Shown here: positions 1-9,612 of the stretch, one piece after another
Layout: each line of letters opens with the position of its first letter
Position numbering within the stretch: the first letter of the stretch is position 1
Notes under the pieces: model-generated
The model's input: only the letters and a program-made list of their open reading frames with translations
Databases searched by the model: none
What the model was told of the DNA's origin: nothing
Source: Methylotenera_A sp044222005
Lineage (GTDB): Bacteria; Pseudomonadota; Gammaproteobacteria; Burkholderiales; Methylophilaceae
Length of the DNA: 64,000 nucleotides
Assembly (NCBI GenBank): GCA_044222005.1
Contig: JBGANY010000008.1
Location: forward strand, 35,202 to 99,201
Direction of reading: 5' to 3'
Translations under genes and position numbers: made by a program

Positions 1-3000
1 TCCGCCAAACACTGGTTAGGCCTGGCAACACCGTCAATCACGGGCTTTACGCTTTGCTGGCGCATGCCGTACCAGGTAAACGCGGTCTGGCTCCGGGTTT
101 CATCGGTGTAAATTTCAATATCGTCGTCATTCACAGCGTTGGCAGGCATCAGCGCAATCACGCCATTCGCGGTGAGCCAGCGCCCGTCGATAATTTTCTT
201 CAGCATCGCTTGTGCTTCTGCAAATACTTTGGTTGCGGCTTCGCCGACCACTTTGTCGCTTAAAATCGCGGGGTAACTGCCGGCCAAATCCCAGGTCTGG
301 AAAAAGGGCGACCAATCAATGTATTGTGCGATCAGGCTCAAATCAATGTTTTTGAACACGCGCCGACCAATGAACTTCGGCTTGACTGGATGAAACTGAA
401 GCCTGGATTTATTCGCGCGCGCTTCTGCCAGCGTGAGCAGTGGCGTGCCCTTTTTGTTGGCATGTTGCGTACGCGCCTTTTCGTAATCCGCCTGAATCTC
501 CGCCAGATAAGCACCACGGCTTTCGGGGGTGAGCAGGTTTTGCATCACCGACACCGAACGCGACGCATCTGGCACATACACCACAGGCCCATCGTAATGC
601 GGCGCAATCTTTACTGCGGTATGCGCACGTGAAGTGGTAGCGCCACCAATCAGCAGCGGTGTTCTTAGGCCATGGAAATGCGGGTCACGCTGCATTTCTT
701 TGGCGATATGTGTCATTTCTTCCAGCGACGGCGTAATCAAGCCGCTCAAGCCGATAATGTCGGCGTTCTCAGCTTTTGCCATGGCAAGAATCTCAGCCGC
801 TGGCACCATCACGCCCATGTTCACTACCTCGAAGTTATTGCATTGCAACACTACTGAAACGATATTTTTGCCGATGTCATGCACATCGCCCTTCACGGTA
901 GCAATCACCACCTTACCTTTTGGCTTGGCGACCACGCCCGTGCGTTCCTGTTCCAGCGCTTTTTCAGCTTCAATAAAAGGGATTAAATGCGCCACTGCTT
1001 GCTTCATGACGCGGGCAGATTTCACCACTTGCGGTAAAAACATTTTGCCTTGGCCGAACAAATCACCGACCACGTTCATGCCATCCATGAGCGGGCCTTC
1101 TATCACGTGAATCGGCCTGCCGCCGCCTGCCATTATGGCCTGGCGTGCTTCTTCAGTATCCTCTACAATGAAATCAGTGATGCCGTGCACCATGGCATGC
1201 TCTAGCCGTTTATTCACGCTCACAGGATTTTCGGGCGTTCCGCGCCATTCTAGTGTTGCGGCTTCTTTTTTGCCGCCCGCAACCAAAGTGCCGGCAATTT
1301 CGATCATGCGCTCGGTCGCATCTGGCCGGCGGTTTAATACCACATCCTCCACGCGCTCGCGCAATTCCGGCGTGAGGTCATCATATATGCCCACCATGCC
1401 GGCATTGACGATGCCCATGGTCATACCAGCTTTAATCGCATGGTACAAAAATACCGTGTGAATCGCCTCGCGCGCGGGTTCGTTGCCACGGAAGCTGAAA
1501 CTCACATTCGACACGCCGCCCGAGATTTTCGCATGCGGCAGGTTTTGCTTGATCCAGCGCGTGGCTTCGATAAAGTCCACGGCGTAATTGTTGTGCTCTT
1601 CAATGCCTGTCGCGATAGCAAAAATATTAGGGTCAAAAATAATATCTTCTGGCGGAAAACCGGTGCTCACCAATAAGTCATACGCACGTTTGCAGATTTC
1701 AATTTTGCGTTTATAGGTATCCGCCTGGCCTTTTTCGTCAAACGCCATCACAATCACTGCCGCGCCGTAACGGCGGCACAGCTTGGCTTGGCGCAAGAAT
1801 TCGCTCTCACCTTCTTTCATGGAGATGGAATTGACAATCGACTTGCCCTGCACGCATTTTAGGCCTGCTTCAATCACGCTCCATTTGCTGGAATCAATCA
1901 TAATTGGCACGCGCGCAATATCAGGCTCCGAAGCTATCAGATTCAAAAAGTGCGTCATGGCCTGCACGGCATCCAGCATACCTTCATCCATGTTGATGTC
2001 GATGACTTGCGCACCGTTTTCCACCTGCTGCCGCGCCACGCTCAACGCCTCTTCAAACTGGCCGTTGATAATCATGCGCGCAAAAGCCTTACTGCCGGTG
2101 ACATTGGTACGCTCGCCAACGTTGACGAATAACGAATTCTCGTCAATGATGAATGGTTCCAGCCCTGAAAGGCGGGTATAAGGTGGAACACTGGGCACTT
2201 CGCGTGGTGGAATAGCTTTAATCGCCTCATGAATTGCATTGATATGCGCAGGGGTCGTTCCGCAACAACCACCCGCAATGTTGATAAAGCCACTTTCAGC
2301 AAACTCTTTCACCAAACTGGAGGTCACATCGGGCGTTTCATCAAACCCTGTGTCGCTCATCGGGTTTGGTAAGCCTGCGTTGGGGTAAATACACACAAAC
2401 GTATCGGCGGTATTAGAAAGCTCTTCTGCATACGGGCGCATCAGCGTAGCGCCAAGCGCGCAATTCAAACCCACTGTGAGCGGTTTGGCATGGCGCACAG
2501 AATGCCAGAATGCGGTGACAGTTTGGCCGGACAAGATTCGCCCGGAAGCATCGGTCACCGTACCGGAAATCATAATCGGCATACGATAACCCACTTCTTC
2601 AAAGAAACTGTCGATGGCAAATAATGCCGCTTTGCAGTTGAGCGTATCAAAAATGGTTTCCACCATCAGAATATCTGCACCGCCTTCAACCAGGCCTCGC
2701 GTCTGCTCCAAGTAAGCGCTCACCAGCTGGTCAAAGTTCACATTACGTGCGGCAGGGTCATTCACATCCGGCGAGATGCTGGCCGTTTTAGGGGTGGGGC
2801 CTAAAGCACCCGCCACAAAACGCGGCTTATCCAGCGTGCTGTATTTGGCGCAGGCTGCTTTGGCGAGCTTGGCTGATTGCACGTTCATTTCATGCACCAG
2901 TTGCGCCATGTGGTAGTCATCCTGCGCGACGCTGGTTGCGCCAAAAGTGTTGGTTTCAATGATATCCGCGCCCGCCGCCAGATATTGCTCGTGAATTTCC

Positions 3001-3230
3001 TGAATCACCTGCGGCTGCGTCAATGTCAACAATTCATTGTTGCCTTTCACAAACAGCTCGCGCTCACCCGCCGGCGCCTTAAAATCTGCGAAACGTTCGC
3101 CACGATAATCGGCTTCGGTCAGCTTGTAACGCTGTATCATGGTGCCCATCGCGCCATCCAGAATCAGGATGCGCTGCCTGAGCAGTTCACGCAGTTTGGT
3201 TTCTGTTGCAGAAATTGGCAGCAAAGTCAT
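1..3230 (-). CDS. metH: Cobalamin-dependent methionine synthase MetH (3' end beyond the window)
   Basis: MetH moves a methyl group from methyl-tetrahydrofolate to homocysteine through a bound cobalamin. The frame opens at the ATG complementary to 3228-3230 and stays open to base 1, giving about 1076 codons against roughly 1230 for the family. The N-terminal homocysteine domain shows its zinc cysteines (GGCCGTTPAH near 2260 and GLNCALG near 2465). The cobalamin domain has DVHDIGKNI near 880. The last readable residues, RPNQCLA, fall in the C-terminal reactivation domain, so only the final 130-150 residues are missing, cut off by the window edge. It lies 49 bp downstream of comM on the same strand and is probably co-transcribed with ubiK-comM. 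No riboswitch is visible in that gap. Confidence 0.95.
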   Translation of the reverse strand, partial: MTLLPISATETKLRELLRQRILILDGAMGTMIQRYKLTEADYRGERFADFKAPAGERELFVKGNNELLTLTQPQVIQEIHEQYLAAGADIIETNTFGATSVAQDDYHMAQLVHEMNVQSAKLAKAACAKYSTLDKPRFVAGALGPTPKTASISPDVNDPAARNVNFDQLVSAYLEQTRGLVEGGADILMVETIFDTLNCKAALFAIDSFFEEVGYRMPIMISGTVTDASGRILSGQTVTAFWHSVRHAKPLTVGLNCALGATLMRPYAEELSNTADTFVCIYPNAGLPNPMSDTGFDETPDVTSSLVKEFAESGFINIAGGCCGTTPAHINAIHEAIKAIPPREVPSVPPYTRLSGLEPFIIDENSLFVNVGERTNVTGSKAFARMIINGQFEEALSVARQQVENGAQVIDINMDEGMLDAVQAMTHFLNLIASEPDIARVPIMIDSSKWSVIEAGLKCVQGKSIVNSISMKEGESEFLRQAKLCRRYGAAVIVMAFDEKGQADTYKRKIEICKRAYDLLVSTGFPPEDIIFDPNIFAIATGIEEHNNYAVDFIEATRWIKQNLPHAKISGGVSNVSFSFRGNEPAREAIHTVFLYHAIKAGMTMGIVNAGMVGIYDDLTPELRERVEDVVLNRRPDATERMIEIAGTLVAGGKKEAATLEWRGTPENPVSVNKRLEHAMVHGITDFIVEDTEEARQAIMAGGGRPIHVIEGPLMDGMNVVGDLFGQGKMFLPQVVKSARVMKQAVAHLIPFIEAEKALEQERTGVVAKPKGKVVIATVKGDVHDIGKNIVSVVLQCNNFEVVNMGVMVPAAEILAMAKAENADIIGLSGLITPSLEEMTHIAKEMQRDPHFHGLRTPLLIGGATTSRAHTAVKIAPHYDGPVVYVPDASRSVSVMQNLLTPESRGAYLAEIQADYEKARTQHANKKGTPLLTLAEARANKSRLQFHPVKPKFIGRRVFKNIDLSLIAQYIDWSPFFQTWDLAGSYPAILSDKVVGEAATKVFAEAQAMLKKIIDGRWLTANGVIALMPANAVNDDDIEIYTDETRSQTAFTWYGMRQQSVKPVIDGVARPNQCLA

Positions 3231-3279
3231 GAAAAATGAGTCTTTAGAATTTCGCTAATTTTATCACGCTGGCGCAATA

Positions 3280-4836
3280 TTACTGTGCATCGCCGCGCCT
3301 ATATTGCACTGCTTCGGCAATATGGGCAGACTTTATGGCCGCTTCACCCGCCAAATCAGCAATGGTACGTGCGACTTTTAAAATGCGATGATAAGCGCGC
3401 GCAGATAGATTAAGGCGCGAGATGGCAGTTTTAAGCAATGACAAGCCGGCATCGTCCGGTTGGCAAAATTTATCGATTTCCAAGCTGCCAAGCGCAGAAT
3501 TGGATTTGCCTTGGCGTTGCAGTTGTAATGCACGCGCTTTTTCTACACGTGCGCGAATTGCATCGCTGTTTTCAGCCACTGCAGCTGAGGTCAATTCATC
3601 TTCTTTCAGGGCAGGCACTTCGATATGCAAATCTATACGGTCTAACAACGGCCCTGAAATTTTGGCACGATAACGCGCCACATTGTCAGGCGTACAACGG
3701 CATTTGTTGTTGAAATGTCCCAAATAACCGCAAGGGCAAGGATTCATAGCAGCCATAAGCTGAAACTGCGCGGGAAAATCAGCCTGCCTTGCGGCGCGTG
3801 AGATGGTGATATGGCCGCTCTCCAGCGGTTCACGCAATACCTCAAGTACTTTACGGTCAAATTCGGGTAGCTCATCCAGAAACAGGACGCCGTGATGCGC
3901 GAGCGAAATTTCACCTGGCCGCGGAATACCGCCACCACCTACCAATGCCACACCTGATGCGGTGTGGTGCGGCGCACGGTAAGGTCTGCGCTTCCAGTTT
4001 TCCAGCCTGTAATTGCCGTTGAGCGATTGGATTGCGGCACTCTCTAATGCTTCGCTTTCTGTCATGCTGGGCAAAATACCTGCAAAACGGCTGGCTAACA
4101 TGGATTTACCCGTTCCTGGTGGCCCGCTCATGAGCACGCTATGCCCGCCCGCTGCGGCAATTTCCAGCGCGCGCTTGACCTGACTTTGACCTTTTACTTC
4201 ACTAAAATCCGGATAAGCAATATGTTGTATCTGCATGCTGGATTCATATTGGCTAAGCATTGTGCGCCCGCTTAAATGTGCACACACCTCCAGCAAGGAA
4301 TTGGCCGGGTAAATCATGGCATCTTTTACCAAGCTGGCTTCTTGTGCACTGAGTTGGGGCAAAATAAAAGCACGTTTGATTTTTGCACCATTATTTTGCT
4401 TAACTTGGTTTTGTTTAGCCTGGGCGTTTTGTTTAGCCTGGGCATGCACCATGTGGTATGTCATCGCTAACGCGCCGCGAATCGGCCGTAGCTCGCCTGT
4501 CAGCGCCAATTCACCTGCTATTTCGTAATTTTTTAGCGACTCCTTCGGAATCTGACCACTTGCTGCCAAAATCCCCAGCGCAATCGGCAAATCGTAGCGA
4601 CCGCTTTCTTTGGGTAAATCAGCCGGAGCCAGATTGACCGTGATGCGCCGTGCGGGAAACTCGAACTGCGCAGTTTGTATGGCAGCTCGCACGCGGTCTT
4701 TACTCTCCTTCACCTCGGCCTCAGGAAGCCCGACAATGGTGAAACTCGGCAAGCCATTGGCCAGATGCACTTCGACCACCACTTCTGGCGCATCCATACC
4801 GCTCAGCGCGCGGCTATAAAGCACAGCCAGACTCAT
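3280..4836 (-). CDS. comM: Mg-chelatase-like AAA+ ATPase ComM/YifB
   Basis: 518 residues, normal for ComM/YifB. In naturally competent bacteria ComM is a hexameric helicase that extends heteroduplex DNA during transformation; elsewhere its role is less clear. The N-terminal ChlI/Lon-like domain (about 1-170) is followed by the AAA+ core with Walker A GPPGTGKSML near residue 240, a Walker B-like stretch LFLDELPEF, and the cysteine-rich MNPCPCGYLGH segment typical of the family. A lysine/glutamine-rich insertion near residues 135-155 carries a repeated AQAKQN unit. The start codon overlaps the ubiK stop by four bases, so the two are translationally coupled. Confidence 0.93.
   Translation of the reverse strand: MSLAVLYSRALSGMDAPEVVVEVHLANGLPSFTIVGLPEAEVKESKDRVRAAIQTAQFEFPARRITVNLAPADLPKESGRYDLPIALGILAASGQIPKESLKNYEIAGELALTGELRPIRGALAMTYHMVHAQAKQNAQAKQNQVKQNNGAKIKRAFILPQLSAQEASLVKDAMIYPANSLLEVCAHLSGRTMLSQYESSMQIQHIAYPDFSEVKGQSQVKRALEIAAAGGHSVLMSGPPGTGKSMLASRFAGILPSMTESEALESAAIQSLNGNYRLENWKRRPYRAPHHTASGVALVGGGGIPRPGEISLAHHGVLFLDELPEFDRKVLEVLREPLESGHITISRAARQADFPAQFQLMAAMNPCPCGYLGHFNNKCRCTPDNVARYRAKISGPLLDRIDLHIEVPALKEDELTSAAVAENSDAIRARVEKARALQLQRQGKSNSALGSLEIDKFCQPDDAGLSLLKTAISRLNLSARAYHRILKVARTIADLAGEAAIKSAHIAEAVQYRRGDAQ
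4408..4443 (-). repeat. 18-bp tandem repeat inside comM
   Basis: Two perfect 18-bp copies (4408-4425 and 4426-4443) encode the doubled AQAKQN peptide in comM. The unit length is a multiple of three, so the frame is kept. It looks like a small in-frame expansion in a surface linker. Confidence 0.85.
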
Positions 4837-5075
4837 TTCTGCTTCAGCTGTGTCTCTAACTCGATTAGCCTGGCTTCCATTTTTGTAAGCTGCTCACGCG
4901 TTTTGCGCAACACTTCAGTTTGAACATCGAATTCTTCGCGTGAAACAAGCTCCATTTTGGTGAACGCGCCCTGAATTAGTGCATAAATATTCTTTTCAAT
5001 GTCAGCTATTGGGCTTGATTTTATCAACTCATTGATTTTACTGGATATTTCATTAATCTTTTCTGCATTCAACAT
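4833..5075 (-). CDS. ubiK: UbiK/YqiC family ubiquinone biosynthesis accessory factor
   Basis: 80 residues. The protein is an amphipathic helix followed by a coiled coil; the C-terminus, LRKTREQLTKMEARLIELE, matches the BMFP/YqiC pattern. UbiK supports assembly of the aerobic ubiquinone biosynthesis complex and binds lipid. It is the first gene of the minus-strand unit with comM and metH, divergent from glnK. The family call rests on size, coiled-coil architecture and the usual neighbourhood with comM. Confidence 0.85.
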   Translation of the reverse strand: MLNAEKINEISSKINELIKSSPIADIEKNIYALIQGAFTKMELVSREEFDVQTEVLRKTREQLTKMEARLIELETQLKQK

Positions 5076-5194
5076 GGCGATTCCTGAAGGTTTTACAATT
5101 TTTAATCGTAGTTTAGCAGATTTTTACAGTCATTCCACAATAACCGCTATGATTAAATATTATTTATGCTATTGATTATAAACATATTTTTGAT

Positions 5195-5210
5195 TGGCAC
5201 GTGCTTTGCT
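5195..5210 (+). promoter_or_regulatory. Sigma-54 (-24/-12) promoter of glnK-amtB
   Basis: TGGCACGTGCTTTGCT matches the sigma-54 consensus TGGCAC-N5-TTGCW with correct GG/GC spacing. It ends 55 bp before the glnK start. This position fits NtrC-dependent activation under nitrogen limitation, as known for glnK-amtB. I could not pick out a convincing NtrC dimer site upstream. Confidence 0.88.
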
Positions 5211-5265
5211 TATGTCAAATGTGCTTTTTATTTAATTTGTACGTAAAACTTTAAGGGGGTTAGAA

Positions 5266-5604
5266 ATGAAATTTGTGTCCGCAATAATCAAGCCATTCAA
5301 GCTTGATGAAGTGCGTGAAGCCTTGTCTGCCATTGGCGTGCAAGGCATTACGGTTACTGAGGTAAAGGGTTTTGGCCGCCAGAAGGGCCACACTGAGCTG
5401 TACCGCGGTGCAGAATATGTGGTAGATTTTTTGCCGAAAGTAAAATTGGAAGTCGCCATTAAAGATGACATGCTGGACCAAGTGGTGGATGCGATTGAAA
5501 AAGCCGCAGCCACCGGCAAAATTGGCGATGGCAAAGTGTTTGTGTTTAATTTAGAACAAGTTTATCGCATCCGTACCGGTGAAACCGGTCCAGATGCACT
5601 TTAA
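5266..5604 (+). CDS. glnK: Nitrogen regulatory protein PII (GlnK)
   Basis: 112 residues, full length. PII trimers sense ATP/ADP, 2-oxoglutarate and, through uridylylation, glutamine. GlnK binds and closes the ammonium channel AmtB. The T-loop has the uridylylation tyrosine at residue 51 (RGAEYVVDFLPK), and the B-loop TGKIGDGK near 83-90 and the C-terminal RIRTGETG are intact. An AAGGGGG ribosome site lies just before the start at 5266. It is followed directly by amtB, whose ribosome site overlaps the glnK stop. glnK is chosen over glnB because of this linkage and the sigma-54 promoter. Confidence 0.96.
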   Translation: MKFVSAIIKPFKLDEVREALSAIGVQGITVTEVKGFGRQKGHTELYRGAEYVVDFLPKVKLEVAIKDDMLDQVVDAIEKAAATGKIGDGKVFVFNLEQVYRIRTGETGPDAL

Positions 5605-5614
5605 GGGGCCTAGC

Positions 5615-7156
5615 ATGAATAAAATTACAGGCATGAAGAAATTTTTATCTATATTTTCGTTAGTCGCCCTACTAGGTTTAGGCGCGACACAATTGAGTTT
5701 TGCAGAGGACGCAGCCGCTGCTGCTACAGTAGAGGCGGTAACCGATGCTGCAGTAGCAGTAGATGCCGCAGCAAGCAGCTCTTCAGCTCCAGCCGAGGCA
5801 GCGCCTGCAGAAGCGGCACCAGCTGAGGCCGCAGCAGCACCCGCCCCCGTTCCAAACAAGGGCGATACGGCATGGATGATTGTAGCCACGGCCTTGGTCA
5901 CTTTAATGACCATTCCTGGCTTGGCTTTGTTTTATGGTGGTTTGGTGCGCCAAAAAAATATGCTATCCGTCCTAATGCAAACCTTTGTGATCTTTTCGTT
6001 CATGGGTGTGCTATGGGCACTGTATGGCTACAGCGTGGCGTTTACAGGCGGCAACCCATATTTTGGCGGCCTGAGTAAGGCGTTTCTGGCGGGCATCACG
6101 CCGGATTCCATCGCAGCCACCTTTAGCAAAGGCGCATATATTCCTGAGCTGATTTTTGTTGCTTTCCAACTTACTTTTGCGGCCATTACGCCAGCCCTGA
6201 TTATCGGTGCATTTGCAGAACGCATGAAATTCTCTGCAGTGTTAGCTTTTATGGCACTCTGGTTTACCTTTGCTTACTTGCCAATGGCGCACATGGTTTG
6301 GTACTGGGATGGTCCTGATGCAATTACCAGTGCTGAATCACTGAATACCGTATTAGCAAATGCTGGCTGGTTATGGGCTAAAGGCGCAATTGACTTTGCG
6401 GGCGGAACTGTTGTGCATATCAACGCAGGTATCGCTGGTTTGGTTGCCTGTATCGTGTTGGGCAAACGTATTGGTTACGGCAAAGAGGCCATGACGCCTC
6501 ACAGCCTGACCTTGACGATGGTGGGCGCTGCATTACTGTGGGTAGGCTGGTTTGGCTTTAATGCCGGCTCTAATCTGGAAGCTAACGGCTATGCGGCACT
6601 GGCTTTCCTGAATACCATGATCGCTACTGGCGCAGCAACACTTTCCTGGATGTTTGTTGAGTGGTTCCATAAATCAAAACCATCTATGTTGGGTGCGGCT
6701 TCTGGCGCAGTTGCCGGCTTGGTTGCTGTGACTCCAGCCTGCGGTTTCGTAGGACCGATGGGAGCCATCATTATCGGCCTGCTGGTTTCACCAATCTGCT
6801 ACATTTTTGTATCAAAAGTAAAACACATGTTTGGCTATGACGATGCACTCGATGTATTTGGTATACATGCCATAGGCGGTATATTTGGCGCACTGGCAAC
6901 CGGCGTGTTTGTAAACCCGGCTTTGGGTGGCATGGGCGTATATGACTATGTTGCAAATGCTGTCGGCGAATACAACTTTGCTGCACAAATGACCGCGCAA
7001 TTATGGGCAGTTGGCACAGCAATCGTCGTGTCTGCAGTCGTTGCATTCATCTCGCTTAAAGTTGTGGACATCTTGATCGGCCTGCGTGTATCTGAAGAAT
7101 CTGAGCGTGAGGGCTTGGATACAACGGAACATGGCGAACGTGCTTATCACGTGTAA
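5615..7156 (+). CDS. amtB: Ammonium transporter AmtB with signal peptide and Ala/Pro-rich leader
   Basis: 513 residues from the ATG at 5615, which follows AAGGGG at 5603-5608. An upstream in-frame GTG at 5579 lies inside glnK and is less likely. The order is a signal peptide (FLSIFSLVALLGLGATQLSFA), a stretch of about 60 residues rich in Ala, Pro and Glu, then eleven membrane helices of the Amt/Mep/Rh fold. Family signatures include the AFAERMKFSAV segment and the conserved histidines in FAGGTVVHINAG and DVFGIHAIGG. AmtB conducts ammonium into the cell and is gated by GlnK. The low-complexity leader between signal peptide and helix 1 is longer than in E. coli AmtB. Confidence 0.96.
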   Translation: MNKITGMKKFLSIFSLVALLGLGATQLSFAEDAAAAATVEAVTDAAVAVDAAASSSSAPAEAAPAEAAPAEAAAAPAPVPNKGDTAWMIVATALVTLMTIPGLALFYGGLVRQKNMLSVLMQTFVIFSFMGVLWALYGYSVAFTGGNPYFGGLSKAFLAGITPDSIAATFSKGAYIPELIFVAFQLTFAAITPALIIGAFAERMKFSAVLAFMALWFTFAYLPMAHMVWYWDGPDAITSAESLNTVLANAGWLWAKGAIDFAGGTVVHINAGIAGLVACIVLGKRIGYGKEAMTPHSLTLTMVGAALLWVGWFGFNAGSNLEANGYAALAFLNTMIATGAATLSWMFVEWFHKSKPSMLGAASGAVAGLVAVTPACGFVGPMGAIIIGLLVSPICYIFVSKVKHMFGYDDALDVFGIHAIGGIFGALATGVFVNPALGGMGVYDYVANAVGEYNFAAQMTAQLWAVGTAIVVSAVVAFISLKVVDILIGLRVSEESEREGLDTTEHGERAYHV

Positions 7157-7177
7157 TCAGTAAATTAGTTGTAAAAC

Positions 7178-7206
7178 AAACGGACGCTGCGGCGTCCGTT
7201 TTTATT
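7178..7206 (+). terminator. Rho-independent terminator after amtB
   Basis: A 10-bp stem AAACGGACGC / GCGTCCGTTT with a TGCG loop is followed by a T-rich tract, 21 bp after the amtB stop. Confidence 0.9.
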
Positions 7207-7267
7207 TTCAGCGAGAATTTATATACCTCGGAATCCGCATCGATATTGACTTGCAGGCATATTATTT

Positions 7268-7390
7268 ATGGAAGAATATTTCTGGATTTTTGTCGCACTA
7301 GGCGCCAGGCAGCGTCAGCGTGTACTATTAGCATTTAAAAAAGACCGAACGGCTAAAATTGAAAACATTTTAAGACTAAGTAAAAAATAA
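7268..7390 (+). CDS. Possible 40-residue small protein
   Basis: An open frame MEEYFWIFVALGARQRQ ending RLSKK, with a short hydrophobic start and a basic tail. It fills the gap between the amtB terminator and aas. There is no clear ribosome site and I recognise no family, so it may be chance. Confidence 0.2.
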   Translation: MEEYFWIFVALGARQRQRVLLAFKKDRTAKIENILRLSKK

Positions 7391-7422
7391 TATTTAGATA
7401 ACAACGAAATAGGGGAGTCTTT

Positions 7423-9555
7423 ATGTTAGCAAGTATCCTGCGTTTTATTAGCAAAATCCTATTTCGCGTCGAGGTGCGCGGCTTAGAAAATGTGCCCGCT
7501 GAAGATGGGCTGTTGATCGTCGCTAATCACGAATCATTTTTGGATGGTTTATTGCTTTGCATATTTTTGCCAAAAAAAGCCACTTTTGTCGTACACACCT
7601 CCACCTTTAAAAAATGGGCATTTAGGCAAGCCTTACGTTTAACGCGCCATGTAGAAGTAGATACCGCTAATCCGATTGCGATGAAAAAGGTGATCAAGCT
7701 GCTTGAAGCCGGCGAAAATGTAGTGGTTTTTCCAGAAGGACGCGTTACGGCAACTGGAGAAATACAAAAAGTGTATGACGGCCCGGGGTTTATTGCCGGC
7801 AAAACGGGGGCAACTGTTTTACCTGTGCGTATTGATGGTGCAGGAGAGTCCTATTTTGGACGCTTAGCGCGCCACCAGCTTAAGCGCTTATTTCCTCGAG
7901 TCACGCTCACGGTGTTACCTACCACCAGCATCGTGATGCCAAAAGCCACGAATCGCAACTTTCCTACCGCCAAGCAAAGGCGCCGCATCGCGGGCGAAGG
8001 CATGCGCAGCGTTATGCAAAAAATGCTGTTTCAGGCGCAGAAAAGCCGCACCTTGTTTGAGGCTTTTTTAGATGCTGTGGATAAATTCGGTGGCGACTAC
8101 AAACTCATTGAAGATCTCAACGAAGTAGAAGAAACCTATCAGAATGTATTGAAGAAAAGTCTGGCGCTAGGAAGAATTGTTACCAAAGTCAGTAGCCCGA
8201 ACGAAGTCGTCGGCGTACTCATGCCTAACATTACCAATACTGTTGCACTGATTTTAGGCATGTCGGCATTTAGCCGTATCCCGGCCATGATCAATTACAC
8301 CGCCGGAACAGCCGGGATGCAGAATGCGTGTATCGCGGCCAATATCAAAACCGTCATCACCTCTCGCAAGTTTATTGAAACGGCCAAACTGGAAGAAGTT
8401 GTTGCCGACCTGAAAGAGCTCAACATTCTCTATCTTGAAGACCTGCGTGCTGATTTTGGCGTAGTCGACCGCGCCTGGCTGATGGGCTATGCCTTGCACT
8501 ATCCGCGCGCGGTGATGGAATCCAGTTCACCCGAGGAACCCGCTGTTGTATTGTTTACTTCAGGCTCCGAGGGCAAACCAAAGGGTGTAGTGCATTCGCA
8601 TAAAAGCATTTTGACCAATATCGCACAGATTATGGCGGTACTGGATTTCAACCCCACTGATAAATTCATGATGGTGTTACCTATATTCCATGCCTTTGGA
8701 TTTACGGGTTCCATGCTCCCTGTGTTAAACGGCATTAAAATTCACATGTTCCCGTCACCACTGCAATACAAAATCATTCCGGAAATCATCTATGACCGTG
8801 GCTGCACGGTATTTTTTGCGACCAGCACCTTCTTGGCAAATTATGCCAAATATGCCCATCCTTACGACTTTTATAAACTCAGGATCGTGATTGCAGGCGC
8901 AGAAAAGCTTAATGATGAGGTACGCAGAATTTATACGGAAAAATTCGGCATCGGCATTCTTGAAGGCTATGGCGCCACAGAATGCGCACCCGTGCTTTCG
9001 GCCAACACGCCGATGGCAAACCTGAATGGAAGCGTAGGGCAGTTCATCCCCGGTCTGGAACACAAGTTAGAGTCTGTGCCTGGCATTCATGCTGGCGGCC
9101 TGCTGCATGTGCGTGGCGAAAACGTGATGAAAGGCTATTACCTGTTCGATAATCCGGGCGTGCTTAACCCTCCCGAAGATGGCTGGTACAACACAGGCGA
9201 CATTGTTGAAGTTGATGCCCAGGGCTTTATTCACATCAAAGGCCGTGTGAAACGTTTCGCCAAAGTGGCAGGCGAAATGGTATCTCTCGAAGTGGTGGAA
9301 AAAATCGCCAATACTGCCGCGCCTGAACACCAGCATGCTGCCAGCACCCAAACCGATGCACAACGCGGTGAAAATATCATTCTATTCACGACCGATCCTG
9401 CATTGAAGCGTGAGGATCTGCAAATTGTGGCCAAAAATCTTGGAAACCCCGAAATCGCCATTGCACGCAAAATCATACGCATTGCAGAGTTGCCCTTGCT
9501 CGGCACAGGCAAAACAGACTATGTCACACTGAAACAGATGGCAGAAAATGCTTAA
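7423..9555 (+). CDS. aas: Bifunctional acyltransferase / acyl-ACP synthetase Aas
   Basis: 710 residues, close to E. coli Aas (719). Aas re-acylates lysophospholipids at the inner membrane: the C-terminal AMP-forming domain loads a fatty acid onto ACP and the N-terminal PlsC-type domain transfers it. The PlsC domain shows HX4D (NHESFLDG) near residue 36 and FPEGRVTATG near 105. The adenylation domain shows LFTSGSEGKPKGVVHSHK near 380, YGATECAP near 525 and GWYNTGDIV near 588. An AGGGGAG ribosome site precedes the ATG at 7423. The transporter partner LplT follows, which supports the assignment over a generic acyl-CoA ligase fusion. Confidence 0.9.
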   Translation: MLASILRFISKILFRVEVRGLENVPAEDGLLIVANHESFLDGLLLCIFLPKKATFVVHTSTFKKWAFRQALRLTRHVEVDTANPIAMKKVIKLLEAGENVVVFPEGRVTATGEIQKVYDGPGFIAGKTGATVLPVRIDGAGESYFGRLARHQLKRLFPRVTLTVLPTTSIVMPKATNRNFPTAKQRRRIAGEGMRSVMQKMLFQAQKSRTLFEAFLDAVDKFGGDYKLIEDLNEVEETYQNVLKKSLALGRIVTKVSSPNEVVGVLMPNITNTVALILGMSAFSRIPAMINYTAGTAGMQNACIAANIKTVITSRKFIETAKLEEVVADLKELNILYLEDLRADFGVVDRAWLMGYALHYPRAVMESSSPEEPAVVLFTSGSEGKPKGVVHSHKSILTNIAQIMAVLDFNPTDKFMMVLPIFHAFGFTGSMLPVLNGIKIHMFPSPLQYKIIPEIIYDRGCTVFFATSTFLANYAKYAHPYDFYKLRIVIAGAEKLNDEVRRIYTEKFGIGILEGYGATECAPVLSANTPMANLNGSVGQFIPGLEHKLESVPGIHAGGLLHVRGENVMKGYYLFDNPGVLNPPEDGWYNTGDIVEVDAQGFIHIKGRVKRFAKVAGEMVSLEVVEKIANTAAPEHQHAASTQTDAQRGENIILFTTDPALKREDLQIVAKNLGNPEIAIARKIIRIAELPLLGTGKTDYVTLKQMAENA

Positions 9556-9612
9556 TCCTCGCAACTATCAGCAAGTGGTTGATATGAATACATTTTCTCC
9601 AAGAGACTCCGT

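Noticed and set aside
634..1110. 158-codon plus-strand frame in the metH region
   Set aside because: metH reads through on the minus strand with all catalytic motifs; this is its shadow.
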